Below are positions 1 through 6,231 of a stretch of DNA of 9,876 nt, piece after piece. Position 1 is the first letter of the stretch. Each line of letters begins with the position of its first letter. The position numbers and the translations under genes are program-made. Source of the stretch: JBCCMB01 sp039026555 (GTDB lineage: Bacteria; Pseudomonadota; Alphaproteobacteria; Caulobacterales; Hyphomonadaceae); assembly GCA_039026555.1 (NCBI GenBank), contig JBCCMB010000108.1, positions 1 through 9,876 of the forward strand, read 5' to 3'. The notes under the pieces were generated by a model. That model saw only the letters and a program-made list of their open reading frames with translations. It was not told where the DNA came from and searched no databases.

Positions 1-12
1 GCGCTCGGGCGG

Positions 13-576
13 CTAGTTCGATAATCTTATAAGCGCCGCGACCACATAAAGCGCGGCGAGGCCGGCGGCTCTGATCCGCACCCAACGCGCGTCAAACCGT
101 CGCCACAACGCGATGGCGGCGAGGATGAGACAAAGTCCCTCCGCCATCATGCCGGCGACGATATTGTGATCCCGATCCCAATACGAGATGTGCGAGATAA
201 ACCGCCAATCGCTGAGCGGCCAGAAATGCCGATGGGCGTCATCCGCGTGCAGCGGAAAATCCAAAGCCGCGTGGGTAAGCAGCGCCAGCGCGAAGAGGGC
301 GACGAGCTCGCGCTTCCAAATGAAGCCGATGGAGAGGATTAGCAGCGCCAGCGGGACGGAGTTGAAGATCGCCCCGATGGTTTGCCAGGGTTCGGACCAG
401 TACGCCTCGTTCCATGTTTCAGAGGGCGAGAGGCCGGAAAATTGCGCCCAGGCGAAAAACACGAACATCCAAGCGTCGGGGAGTAAGGCACCGGCGGCGA
501 TAATCCAATTGCGCTTAGGGGCGTCGGGCTTCGCCAAGGCGGCCGCGGCGACCAGAACATGCGCCGGGGTGTTCAC
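13..576 (-). CDS. Small multi-pass membrane protein, related to YdjM/DUF457 membrane-bound metal-dependent hydrolases
   Basis: This 187-residue protein has about four to five hydrophobic segments and a polar cluster of candidate metal ligands. They are His6 (TPAH near the start), Asp34 (LLPD at the end of the first helix), His102 and Asp106 (THAALDFP), His110, Asp112/Asp113, His115 and His117 (HADDAHRHFWP), then His129 and Asp134. The TPAH, LLPD and H-rich order resembles the YdjM/DUF457 family of membrane-bound metal-dependent hydrolases. Close alphaproteobacterial homologues are, from memory, often labelled cobalamin biosynthesis protein CobQ, but nothing here resembles the CobQ amidotransferase. 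The start is GTG (CAC on the plus strand at 574-576), with only a weak GGA upstream. It begins 10 bases after the stop of the EamA-type exporter, so the two are probably co-transcribed. Substrate and true activity are unknown. Confidence 0.8.
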   Translation of the reverse strand: MNTPAHVLVAAAALAKPDAPKRNWIIAAGALLPDAWMFVFFAWAQFSGLSPSETWNEAYWSEPWQTIGAIFNSVPLALLILSIGFIWKRELVALFALALLTHAALDFPLHADDAHRHFWPLSDWRFISHISYWDRDHNIVAGMMAEGLCLILAAIALWRRFDARWVRIRAAGLAALYVVAALIRLSN

Positions 577-586
577 CGCGTCCGGC

Positions 587-1513
587 TCATGTGGCTAAGC
601 TTTCCCGCTTGGCGCGTTGTTCGTCCCAGGCGGCGAAAAGGACGGCCGCTGCGATAATGGTCGCGCCGACAAAGACTTGCGCGCGTGGGATTTCGCCAAA
701 GAACAAGAAGCCGAACAAGGCGCTCCAGATCAGGGCGGAATATTCCAAGGGCGCCAAGCGCTGCGCCGGCGCTTTTGCGTAGGCTTTGGTCATAAAGAAC
801 CACAGCGTGAACCCGCACGCGCCAACCACAGCGAAGAGCGGCCAATCGGCTGGCGGCGGCCACCCGCCCGAATGATTGGCGCCGACATAAAGCGCGGGGC
901 CCACCAAAAACAATCCAGGAAACACATTGCCGAGCAAAGCGACTGTATGTGCGCTGTCCCTCTGGGCGATCTGGCGCAGCAAGACGATGGAGAGCGCATA
1001 GGTCGCGGCGGCGGTCAGCGCCGAGATGACGCCTTCAAGCCGCCTCGGATTGTCGGCGCTGTAAAGCGGTTCGCCCTGAACGGTCACCACCACGCCGGCG
1101 AACCCGACAAGAATGGCCACCACCGACAATGTGCGCAGGCGCTCCTTCAACAAAGCCGCCGCGAGAGGCGCGATCATCAAAGGCGCGGCGAAGGCGACGA
1201 CGGTCGCTTCAGCCAGCGCAAGAATGCTTAAGGCGTGGAAAAATGTGACTGACGCAACGGAAGAAGCGATAGCGCGCATGGCGTGGTCGCGCAGGCCGGC
1301 CATGTCCGGCAATTGGGCGTTCGCCGCCCTAAACGCGATAAACGCGAAAATCCCGCCAAACAAAAACCGAAGGACGGAGATGACGAAAGCCGAGTAGGTC
1401 GCGCCTAAGCCCTTGATAACAGCATCCATTACGCAGCCGGCGAAGATCGCGGCGAGCGCGATAAAGACGGGAGATGCGCCGCCGGCGGCGCTGGGCTTTA
1501 AAGGGGTCGACAT
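587..1513 (-). CDS. EamA/DMT-superfamily transporter (RhaT/YdcZ-like drug/metabolite exporter)
   Basis: The 308-residue protein has the ten-helix, two-repeat architecture of the drug/metabolite transporter superfamily and the usual length of about 300. The first EamA repeat spans roughly residues 15-145. It holds the family-typical stretch with TFFHALSILALAEATVVAF, then a helix of the APLMIAPLAAALLKERL type (loop with Lys-Glu-Arg). The second repeat spans roughly 160-300 and contains PLEYSALIWSALFGFLFFGE, the paired conserved glutamate at the end of a helix. It would act in the inner membrane, probably exporting a metabolite or amino acid; the substrate cannot be read from sequence. The start is the ATG whose complement lies at 1511-1513, with no strong Shine-Dalgarno. 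It is first in a minus-strand unit with the small membrane protein downstream, and is divergent from hppA. Confidence 0.9.
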   Translation of the reverse strand: MSTPLKPSAAGGASPVFIALAAIFAGCVMDAVIKGLGATYSAFVISVLRFLFGGIFAFIAFRAANAQLPDMAGLRDHAMRAIASSVASVTFFHALSILALAEATVVAFAAPLMIAPLAAALLKERLRTLSVVAILVGFAGVVVTVQGEPLYSADNPRRLEGVISALTAAATYALSIVLLRQIAQRDSAHTVALLGNVFPGLFLVGPALYVGANHSGGWPPPADWPLFAVVGACGFTLWFFMTKAYAKAPAQRLAPLEYSALIWSALFGFLFFGEIPRAQVFVGATIIAAAVLFAAWDEQRAKRESLAT

Positions 1514-1573
1514 GATATCCGCGTCTCAAAACGGGGTCAGACGCGCGAACCTCTACTCATCCACTGACACTGG

Positions 1574-1587
1574 CAAGTCCGGACTTG
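1574..1587. repeat. 14-bp perfect palindrome, possible operator
   Basis: CAAGTCCGGACTTG reads identically on both strands. It lies 60-74 bases upstream of the exporter start and about 120 bases upstream of hppA, a position that suits a dimeric regulator site. No regulator family is recognised from the sequence alone. Confidence 0.4.
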
Positions 1588-1650
1588 TTGCACGCGGGCG
1601 CCAATCCATGCATGTTCCCCCGTCATACGGGTGGAAACGGCCGAAAAGCG

Positions 1651-1662
1651 AACAAATTTGTT
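1651..1662. repeat. 12-bp perfect AT-rich palindrome upstream of hppA
   Basis: AACAAATTTGTT lies 46 bases upstream of the hppA start codon, flanked by the looser arms CGAAAA (1642-1647) and TTTTCG (1669-1674). It could be an operator overlapping the promoter, or a 5'-leader hairpin; the sequence does not decide between them. Confidence 0.4.
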
Positions 1663-1708
1663 GGCCCGTTTTCGTTAGAGGAACGCTCAACTAAGGGGCT
1701 TTGAAACA

Positions 1709-3892
1709 ATGAGTCTAGTTTTATGGCTGGTTCTGGCGGCCGGCCTTTTGGCCGTTTTGTACGGCCTGGTCACGACGCGCAGCCTAATGGCGATGCCGGC
1801 CGGCAATGCGCGTATGCAGGAGATCGCAGCTGCGATTCAGGAAGGCGCCAGCGCTTATCTTAATAGACAATACACCACCATCGCCATTGTGGGCGCGGTG
1901 GTTGCGGTTCTGGTCTTCGCCTTTCTCGGCTGGACGGCTGCGCTTGGATTTCTGATCGGTGCTGGGCTCTCTGGCGCGGCCGGCTATATCGGCATGAAAG
2001 TGTCGGTGCAGGCCAATGTGCGGACCTCGGAAGCATCCTCGAAGGGATTGGGGGAAGGCTTGAACGTCGCGTTCAAATCCGGCGCTGTGACGGGCATGTT
2101 GGTGGTCGGTCTCGCGCTTGTCGGTATCGCCGGCTATTACGCGCTGCTGACGGCGGGCATGGGCTTGGACGCTGGTTCGCGCACGGTCGTGAATGCGCTG
2201 GTCTCTTTAGGCTTCGGCGCGTCGCTGATCTCGATTTTCGCGCGTCTTGGCGGCGGCATCTTCACCAAGGGCGCCGATGTCGGCGGCGATATGGTGGGCA
2301 AGGTGGAAGCCGGCATCCCTGAGGATGATCCGCGCAACGCCGCGACAATTGCAGACAATGTCGGCGACAATGTCGGCGATTGCGCCGGTATGGCGGCCGA
2401 TTTGTTTGAAACCTATGTCGTGACCATCGGCGCCACCATGGTGCTGGTCTCTATTCTCTTGTCCGGCTCGGACATGGTCGGACCCATGATGTTGTTACCG
2501 CTGGCGATCGCCGGCGTGTGCATCGTCACTTCGATCATCGGCGCCTATTTCGTGCGTTTGGGATCGGGCTCGAAAGACGTGATGGGCGCTCTTTATAAAG
2601 GCTTCATCGCGACGGCGGTTCTTTCCGCGCCGGCTTTGGCGGCGGCCATTGAGCTGACGCTGCCGAACGGTTTCAGCACCGTTCTTCCGGAAGTCAGCGG
2701 CATTGTGTTCACGCCGATGGATCTTTTCTTGTGCGGCGTCGCTGGTTTGATTGTGACCGGGCTTATTGTTTGGGTCACGGAATATTATACCGGCGTCGAT
2801 CATCGTCCGGTGCAGTCCGTGGCTCAGGCCTCTGTCTCCGGACACGGCACTAATGTGATCCAAGGGCTCGCGGTGTCTTTGGAAGCGTGCGCCATTCCGG
2901 CTTTGGTGATCATCGCCGGCATCATCTTCACCTATGTGACGGCCGGCCTGATCGGCATCGCAATTGCCGTAACGACCATGTTGGCGCTCGCAGGCATGGT
3001 TGTGGCGCTCGACGCGTTCGGTCCCGTGACGGACAATGCCGGCGGTATCGCGGAAATGGCGGAGCTGGACAGCTCCGTTCGCGACACCACGGACGCTTTG
3101 GACGCGGTTGGCAACACCACAAAAGCGGTCACCAAAGGTTATGCGATCGGTTCTGCGGGTCTCGGCGCGCTGGTGCTGTTCGCCGCCTACACGGAGGACA
3201 TTCGCCACTTCATCGAAGAAGCGGGCGAGGGCTCGTTCTTCGCCGGCCTGCAATATGGCGTGCAGGGCGTCGATCCAAGCGCGGTGAATTTCTCCTTGTC
3301 CAACCCATATGTCGTGGTCGGCTTGCTGTTCGGCGGGCTTTTGCCCTTCTTGTTCGGCGGCATGTCGATGATGGCTGTGGGCCGCGCTGCGCAGGACGTG
3401 GTGGACGAGGTACGCCGGCAGTTCAAAGAAATTCCGGGCATTATGGAGTTCAAGAACAAGCCGGATTACTCCAAAGCGGTCGACATCCTCACCAAAGCGG
3501 CCATCCGCGAGATGATCGTGCCGTCCATGCTGCCGGTCTTATCGCCCTTGGTTTTGTTCGCATTGATTTTGTGGATCGCAGGACCTGGTCCGGCGCTCTC
3601 AGCGCTCGGCGCGATGCTGTTGGGCGTGATCGTCACCGGCCTCTTCGTCGCCATCTCCATGACGGCGGGCGGCGGCGCCTGGGACAACGCCAAAAAGAGC
3701 TTTGAAGACGGCTTTGTCGACAAGGACGGCGTGAAGCACGAAAAAGGATCAGAAGCGCATAAAGCGGCCGTCACCGGCGACACGGTGGGCGATCCCTACA
3801 AGGACACCTCTGGACCTGCGGTGAACCCGATGATCAAGATCACCAACATTGTGGCCTTGCTCTTGCTAGCTGCTCTGGCAGGCGGGCATTAG
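1709..3892 (+). CDS. hppA: K+-insensitive (K+-independent) proton-translocating inorganic pyrophosphatase
   Basis: This membrane-integral pyrophosphatase hydrolyses inorganic pyrophosphate and pumps H+ across the inner membrane. The 727 residues give the expected multi-helix (about 16) protein. Catalytic motifs are intact: D190-VGGD-MVGKVE (a variant of the usual DVGADLVGKVE), then Asp206/Asp207, and the DNVGDNVGDCAGM block with Asp216, Asp220 and Asp224. The C-terminal GDTVGDPYKDTSGP block is followed by a last hydrophobic helix. The selectivity signature is GNTTKA with Lys472, where K+-dependent, Na+-type enzymes have Ala, so a K+-independent H+ pump is the best call. The start ATG is preceded by AAGGGG (1693-1698) 10 bases upstream. 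The gene is monocistronic: it has its own divergent promoter region upstream and a strong terminator directly downstream. Confidence 0.97.
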   Translation: MSLVLWLVLAAGLLAVLYGLVTTRSLMAMPAGNARMQEIAAAIQEGASAYLNRQYTTIAIVGAVVAVLVFAFLGWTAALGFLIGAGLSGAAGYIGMKVSVQANVRTSEASSKGLGEGLNVAFKSGAVTGMLVVGLALVGIAGYYALLTAGMGLDAGSRTVVNALVSLGFGASLISIFARLGGGIFTKGADVGGDMVGKVEAGIPEDDPRNAATIADNVGDNVGDCAGMAADLFETYVVTIGATMVLVSILLSGSDMVGPMMLLPLAIAGVCIVTSIIGAYFVRLGSGSKDVMGALYKGFIATAVLSAPALAAAIELTLPNGFSTVLPEVSGIVFTPMDLFLCGVAGLIVTGLIVWVTEYYTGVDHRPVQSVAQASVSGHGTNVIQGLAVSLEACAIPALVIIAGIIFTYVTAGLIGIAIAVTTMLALAGMVVALDAFGPVTDNAGGIAEMAELDSSVRDTTDALDAVGNTTKAVTKGYAIGSAGLGALVLFAAYTEDIRHFIEEAGEGSFFAGLQYGVQGVDPSAVNFSLSNPYVVVGLLFGGLLPFLFGGMSMMAVGRAAQDVVDEVRRQFKEIPGIMEFKNKPDYSKAVDILTKAAIREMIVPSMLPVLSPLVLFALILWIAGPGPALSALGAMLLGVIVTGLFVAISMTAGGGAWDNAKKSFEDGFVDKDGVKHEKGSEAHKAAVTGDTVGDPYKDTSGPAVNPMIKITNIVALLLLAALAGGH

Positions 3893-3924
3893 ACCCGGCT
3901 GCGTAGAGTAGTAGAGTATATGGG

Positions 3925-3960
3925 AGGGTCCCGGCGTTCATCGCCGGGACCTTTTTCTTT
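3925..3960 (+). terminator. Intrinsic (Rho-independent) terminator of hppA
   Basis: A perfect 10-bp stem, GGTCCCGGCG (3927-3936) with CGCCGGGACC (3942-3951), closes a five-base loop TTCAT. It is followed immediately by T-rich TTTTTCTTT (3952-3960). A G-T and an A-T pair at 3925-3926 can lengthen the base of the stem. It begins 33 bases after the hppA stop and separates hppA from the downstream dehydrogenase gene. Confidence 0.92.
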
Positions 3961-4105
3961 TGTGTGTCGCATTGGGAAGCAAAGCCCTTAAATGCAGCGT
4001 TTCCTATACGGCTACAGCCCATCGCAATTCGAACGGCGCTTTCCCTAGACGTCGCGCGTTCTCGCATTCAAGCTAACGCGATCATAAGACATAGGGAGAG
4101 CTGTC

Positions 4106-5080
4106 ATGGCGTCGGTGCATCAAAAACCATTGGGATCGGGCTTCGGCATGCGCTCGGAACCGTCCGATATTTTGGCCGGCGTCGATCTCTCGGGTAAAAC
4201 ATGTATCGTCACCGGCGGTTACTCCGGTTTAGGGCTGGAAACGTCGAAGGCGTTATCTGGCGCGGGCGCGCAAATCGTGGTGCCGGCGCGCCGCCCCGAA
4301 GCCGCCGAAGATGCGCTGGTCGGCGTCGCCAACACCGAGATCGCGGTTATGGATTTGGGCGATCTGGCGTCGGCGAAGGCGTTTGGCGATAGCTTTGTCG
4401 CCTCCGGCCGGCCTCTGGACATTCTGATCAACAACGCGGCCGTTATGGCGTGTCCGGAAACTCGGAGTGGGCCCGACAATTGGGAAGCGCAGTTTGCGAC
4501 CAATCATTATGGACATTTCGCTATGGTGTGCGCGCTGGAACCTGCGCTGAAGGCGGCCGGCGCCAAGGGTGGGGCGCGCGTGGTCAGCCTCTCGTCCACA
4601 GGTCATCATCTTTCGCCCATCCGTCATGGCGATCTTCATTTCAACACCGGCTATGATAAATGGCTCGCCTATGGCCAAGCGAAGACGGCAAATTCGCTAT
4701 TCGCCGTCGAATTGGATCGGCGCGGCGAAGCGGATGGGATCCGCGCATTCGCCGTTCATCCTGGCGGGATCATGACGCCCCTGCAGCGTCATTTGCCGAA
4801 GGAGGAGATGATCGCCTTTGGTTGGATGGATGGCGAGGGCAATGTGAACCCCATGTTCAAGAGCCCAACCCAGGGCGCATCCACTTCTTTATGGGCGGCG
4901 ACGTCCCCACAGCTTGACGGGATCGGCGGCGTCTATTGCGAAGATTGCGATATTGCGCAGCTCGATAGCGAAGGCACGGCGCGCTATAATCAGGTCAAGC
5001 CCTATGCTGTAGATTCCGAGGAAGCGAAGAAGCTCTGGGCGTTGTCGGTCGATGCGACGCGCGCGGATGGCTTTGGTTGA
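4106..5080 (+). CDS. Short-chain dehydrogenase/reductase (retinol dehydrogenase/WWOX-like SDR)
   Basis: This 324-residue NAD(P)-dependent oxidoreductase has a Rossmann fold. The dinucleotide motif is T36-GGYSG-LG (TGxxxGxG), preceded by a beta strand KTCIV. Arg62/Arg63 after the second strand (VVPARRP) suggest NADP preference. The NNAA motif is at 109-112, one residue off the usual NNAG. The catalytic tetrad candidates are Asn133 (NHYGHF), Ser163/Ser164 (VVSLSSTGHH), Tyr189 and Lys193 (YGQAK). HPGG at 218-221 is the usual post-catalytic turn. An N-terminal extension of about 25 residues and the long C-terminal part fit the retinol-dehydrogenase/WW-domain-oxidoreductase-like branch. The substrate is unknown. 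The start ATG has a good Shine-Dalgarno, AGGGAG (4093-4098), 7 bases upstream. It stands alone after the hppA terminator, and no clear promoter was seen in 3961-4092. Confidence 0.93.
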   Translation: MASVHQKPLGSGFGMRSEPSDILAGVDLSGKTCIVTGGYSGLGLETSKALSGAGAQIVVPARRPEAAEDALVGVANTEIAVMDLGDLASAKAFGDSFVASGRPLDILINNAAVMACPETRSGPDNWEAQFATNHYGHFAMVCALEPALKAAGAKGGARVVSLSSTGHHLSPIRHGDLHFNTGYDKWLAYGQAKTANSLFAVELDRRGEADGIRAFAVHPGGIMTPLQRHLPKEEMIAFGWMDGEGNVNPMFKSPTQGASTSLWAATSPQLDGIGGVYCEDCDIAQLDSEGTARYNQVKPYAVDSEEAKKLWALSVDATRADGFG

Positions 5081-5264
5081 GGGAGATCTCTCGCTGATCT
5101 AGATCGGGCCACAAGCCGCCAGCCCCGGCGGGCAGGGTTCGATTTGAAGTTTCGGCTCTGGCGCTGACGGGTTTCATTCCCATGCGCAAACTGGCAATTA
5201 TATGGTCGGCGCGCAGCGGCGTTGCGTGCTTGACGCTGGGGGCGGTGGGCGGCAAAGGGCGAGC

Positions 5265-6026
5265 ATGAACTCCCTATTCTCCTTCCTGGGCCGCATGGAC
5301 GCGACCGCATGGCGGGCCGTACTTGTGACGTTCGGCCTGTTTGCGGCCGTGGGGATCGTGTTCTTGTTGGGAAAGACCGGCGTTTTGGGTGTCTCCGAAC
5401 AATTGGAGGCGTCTCTATCGGGTCTGCGGGAAGGGCCGTGGGGCTTACCGGCGACGATCGGCGTTTTCTGTGTGGCGGCCTTTGTCGGCGCGCCGCAATT
5501 CGTTTTGATCGCGGCGGCTGTTGTGGCGTTCGGTCCGATCGCGGGCTTTTTCTATTCTTGGACGGCGACCTTGTGCTCCGCCACGCTTACCTTTTGGGCG
5601 GGGCGTTTCGCCGGCGCTGAGACGCTGAGACGGTTTGGCGGGCGAACGGCCAATCGCATGTCGCGCTTTATCGGGCGGAATGATTTTCTCGCCAGCCTAA
5701 TCGTCCGCAATGTGCCGACCGCGCCATTTATTGTGGTGAACATGGCGTTCGGGGTCAGTCACGCCCGCTATTGGCGCTATCTGGCGGGATTAGCGATCGG
5801 GATCATTCCAAAAGCGGCTTTGGTGGCGTTCGCCGGGCAATCGGCGCTGTCGGCCGTCAGCGGATCGCCTTGGATTGCAGCGTTCGCTGCGGCGGTCGCG
5901 GCGGGGCTTTGGATCTTGATCGTCATCTATGCGCGCCGCGCCGTGCGCGGGGAGGGGCGGGAAACAGCGGATGCGCCTAGCGCGTCGGCTGCAATTGATC
6001 CGCCGCCATCAAAGACCGAAGCCTGA
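5265..6026 (+). CDS. TVP38/TMEM64 family membrane protein (VTT/SNARE-associated domain)
   Basis: The chosen start gives 253 residues of a polytopic inner-membrane protein of the DedA/TVP38 superfamily. After a first helix (about 16-36) the VTT domain spans roughly residues 60-195. It includes FVGAPQFVLIAAAVVAFGP (73-91), then GFFYSWTATLCSATLTFWAGR, the hallmark RNVPTAPFIVVNMAFGV (148-164; Arg148, Pro151, Pro154, Asn159, Gly163), and the glycine-rich GLAIGIIPKAALVAFAG. A final helix (about 205-222) is followed by a polar tail. Family members are linked to lipid transport or membrane homeostasis; the specific role here is unknown. The ATG at 5265 is preferred over an upstream in-frame TTG/ATG near 5202 because AAAGGG (5254-5259) lies 5 bases before it and the extra 21 residues are not membrane-like. 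It is 184 bases after the dehydrogenase, with only short palindromes between them. Confidence 0.9.
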   Translation: MNSLFSFLGRMDATAWRAVLVTFGLFAAVGIVFLLGKTGVLGVSEQLEASLSGLREGPWGLPATIGVFCVAAFVGAPQFVLIAAAVVAFGPIAGFFYSWTATLCSATLTFWAGRFAGAETLRRFGGRTANRMSRFIGRNDFLASLIVRNVPTAPFIVVNMAFGVSHARYWRYLAGLAIGIIPKAALVAFAGQSALSAVSGSPWIAAFAAAVAAGLWILIVIYARRAVRGEGRETADAPSASAAIDPPPSKTEA

Positions 6027-6032
6027 AACCGC

Positions 6033-6061
6033 TTGATTTTTTCATTATCCGCCGCAATATG
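6033..6061 (+). promoter_or_regulatory. Weak candidate promoter for the leu leader and leuA
   Basis: TTGATT (6033-6038) is a good -35-like hexamer, with AATATG (6056-6061) 17 bases downstream as a poor -10 (three of six consensus positions). Initiation from it would fall near 6067-6069, on or next to the leader-peptide ATG. This is the only promoter-like pair found between the TVP38 gene and the leader ORF, and it is weak by motif score. Confidence 0.3.
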
Positions 6062-6068
6062 CGCGCAC

Positions 6069-6140
6069 ATGAGCGGCGATATCTCCATCCAAAGGCGGCA
6101 ATTGCTTAGCCTAAACCTGGGGCTCCTTAGGAGCCTCTGA
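6069..6140 (+). CDS. leuL: Leucine-rich leader peptide (leu attenuator sensor)
   Basis: A 23-codon ORF, ATG to TGA, begins MSGDISIQRRQ and then turns leucine-rich: LLSLNLGLLRSL. Seven of the last twelve residues are Leu, using five different codons: TTG, CTT (twice), CTA, CTG and CTC (twice). It lies 91 bases upstream of leuA on the same strand, and its leucine codons and stop overlap a hairpin, exactly the arrangement of a ribosome-sensing leader for leucine supply. Leader-peptide control of branched-chain and leu genes is established in proteobacteria. No Shine-Dalgarno precedes the ATG; with a start site close to 6069 it could be translated leaderless, as is described for trpL in Sinorhizobium. 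It is not expected to yield a functional protein. The name is given by analogy with enterobacterial leuL. Confidence 0.82.
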   Translation: MSGDISIQRRQLLSLNLGLLRSL

Positions 6141-6193
6141 ACGCGTTCGCCTAAAGCTGCGCTCAGCGCGGCGCGCGTTCAGGGGAAGCTCCT
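6119..6193 (+). promoter_or_regulatory. leuA attenuator: mutually exclusive RNA stems
   Basis: Two competing structures share the same bases. Stem A pairs GGGGCTCC (6119-6126) with GGAGCCTC (6130-6137) across a TTA loop (8 bp, one G-T), covering the last leucine codons. Stem B pairs 6129-6145 with 6174-6193: nine perfect pairs (CTGAACGCG with CGCGTTCAG), three more including a G-T, a three-base bulge AAG at 6186-6188, then GGAGC-type pairs to 6129/6193. Stem B encloses a smaller hairpin, GCTGCGC (6156-6162) with GCGCGGC (6166-6172). A ribosome stalled on early Leu codons would block stem A and permit stem B. The bases after stem B are AATTTCC, a poor U-tract, so B is either an antiterminator-like form or a weak terminator. 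The mechanism is inferred; the pairings are directly visible. Confidence 0.65.
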
Positions 6194-6231
6194 AATTTCC
6201 AAACAGCTCAAATCACCCCAGGATGACACTC

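Larger units (their letters stand above)
1514..1708. promoter_or_regulatory. Divergent intergenic region between the EamA exporter and hppA
   Basis: This 195-base gap must carry the promoters of both the minus-strand exporter unit and plus-strand hppA. I could not place convincing -35/-10 pairs for either. It contains two perfect palindromes (1574-1587 and 1651-1662) and the hppA ribosome binding site, AAGGGG at 1693-1698. The second palindrome sits inside a wider imperfect inverted repeat, CGAAAA at 1642-1647 against TTTTCG at 1669-1674. No small ORF with coding character was seen. Confidence 0.55.

Noticed and set aside
617..1231. 204-codon plus-strand open frame opposite the EamA exporter
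   Set aside because: The minus-strand frame gives a clear ten-helix transporter; this one is Arg/Gly/Gln-rich noise.
2495..3253. 252-codon minus-strand open frame inside hppA
   Set aside because: Antisense shadow of a highly conserved pump; the translation is Arg/His/Asp-rich and low in hydrophobic residues, as expected from the complement of GC-rich coding DNA.
5083..5105. Short palindromes GAGATCTC and GATCTAGATC after the dehydrogenase stop
   Set aside because: At 8 and 10 bp, with no promoter or T-run beside them, they could easily arise by chance.
5202..5264. In-frame N-terminal extension of the TVP38 protein
   Set aside because: The 21 extra residues are Arg/Gly-rich, no ribosome binding site precedes the upstream start, and AAAGGG is well placed before the ATG at 5265.
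6009..6042. Possible terminator after the TVP38 gene, with a T6 run
   Set aside because: Arms ATCAA and TTGAT with inner AAGC/GC pairing form only an interrupted weak stem; the T-run is better explained as promoter spacer sequence.
6059..6109. 16-codon ORF beginning ATGCGCGCAC in another frame of the leu leader
   Set aside because: It has only one Leu codon and ends before the stems; the frame starting at 6069 explains the leader far better.
6223..6231. Upstream in-frame ATG for leuA
   Set aside because: It overlaps the Shine-Dalgarno AGGA that is correctly spaced for the ATG at 6232, and has no site of its own.
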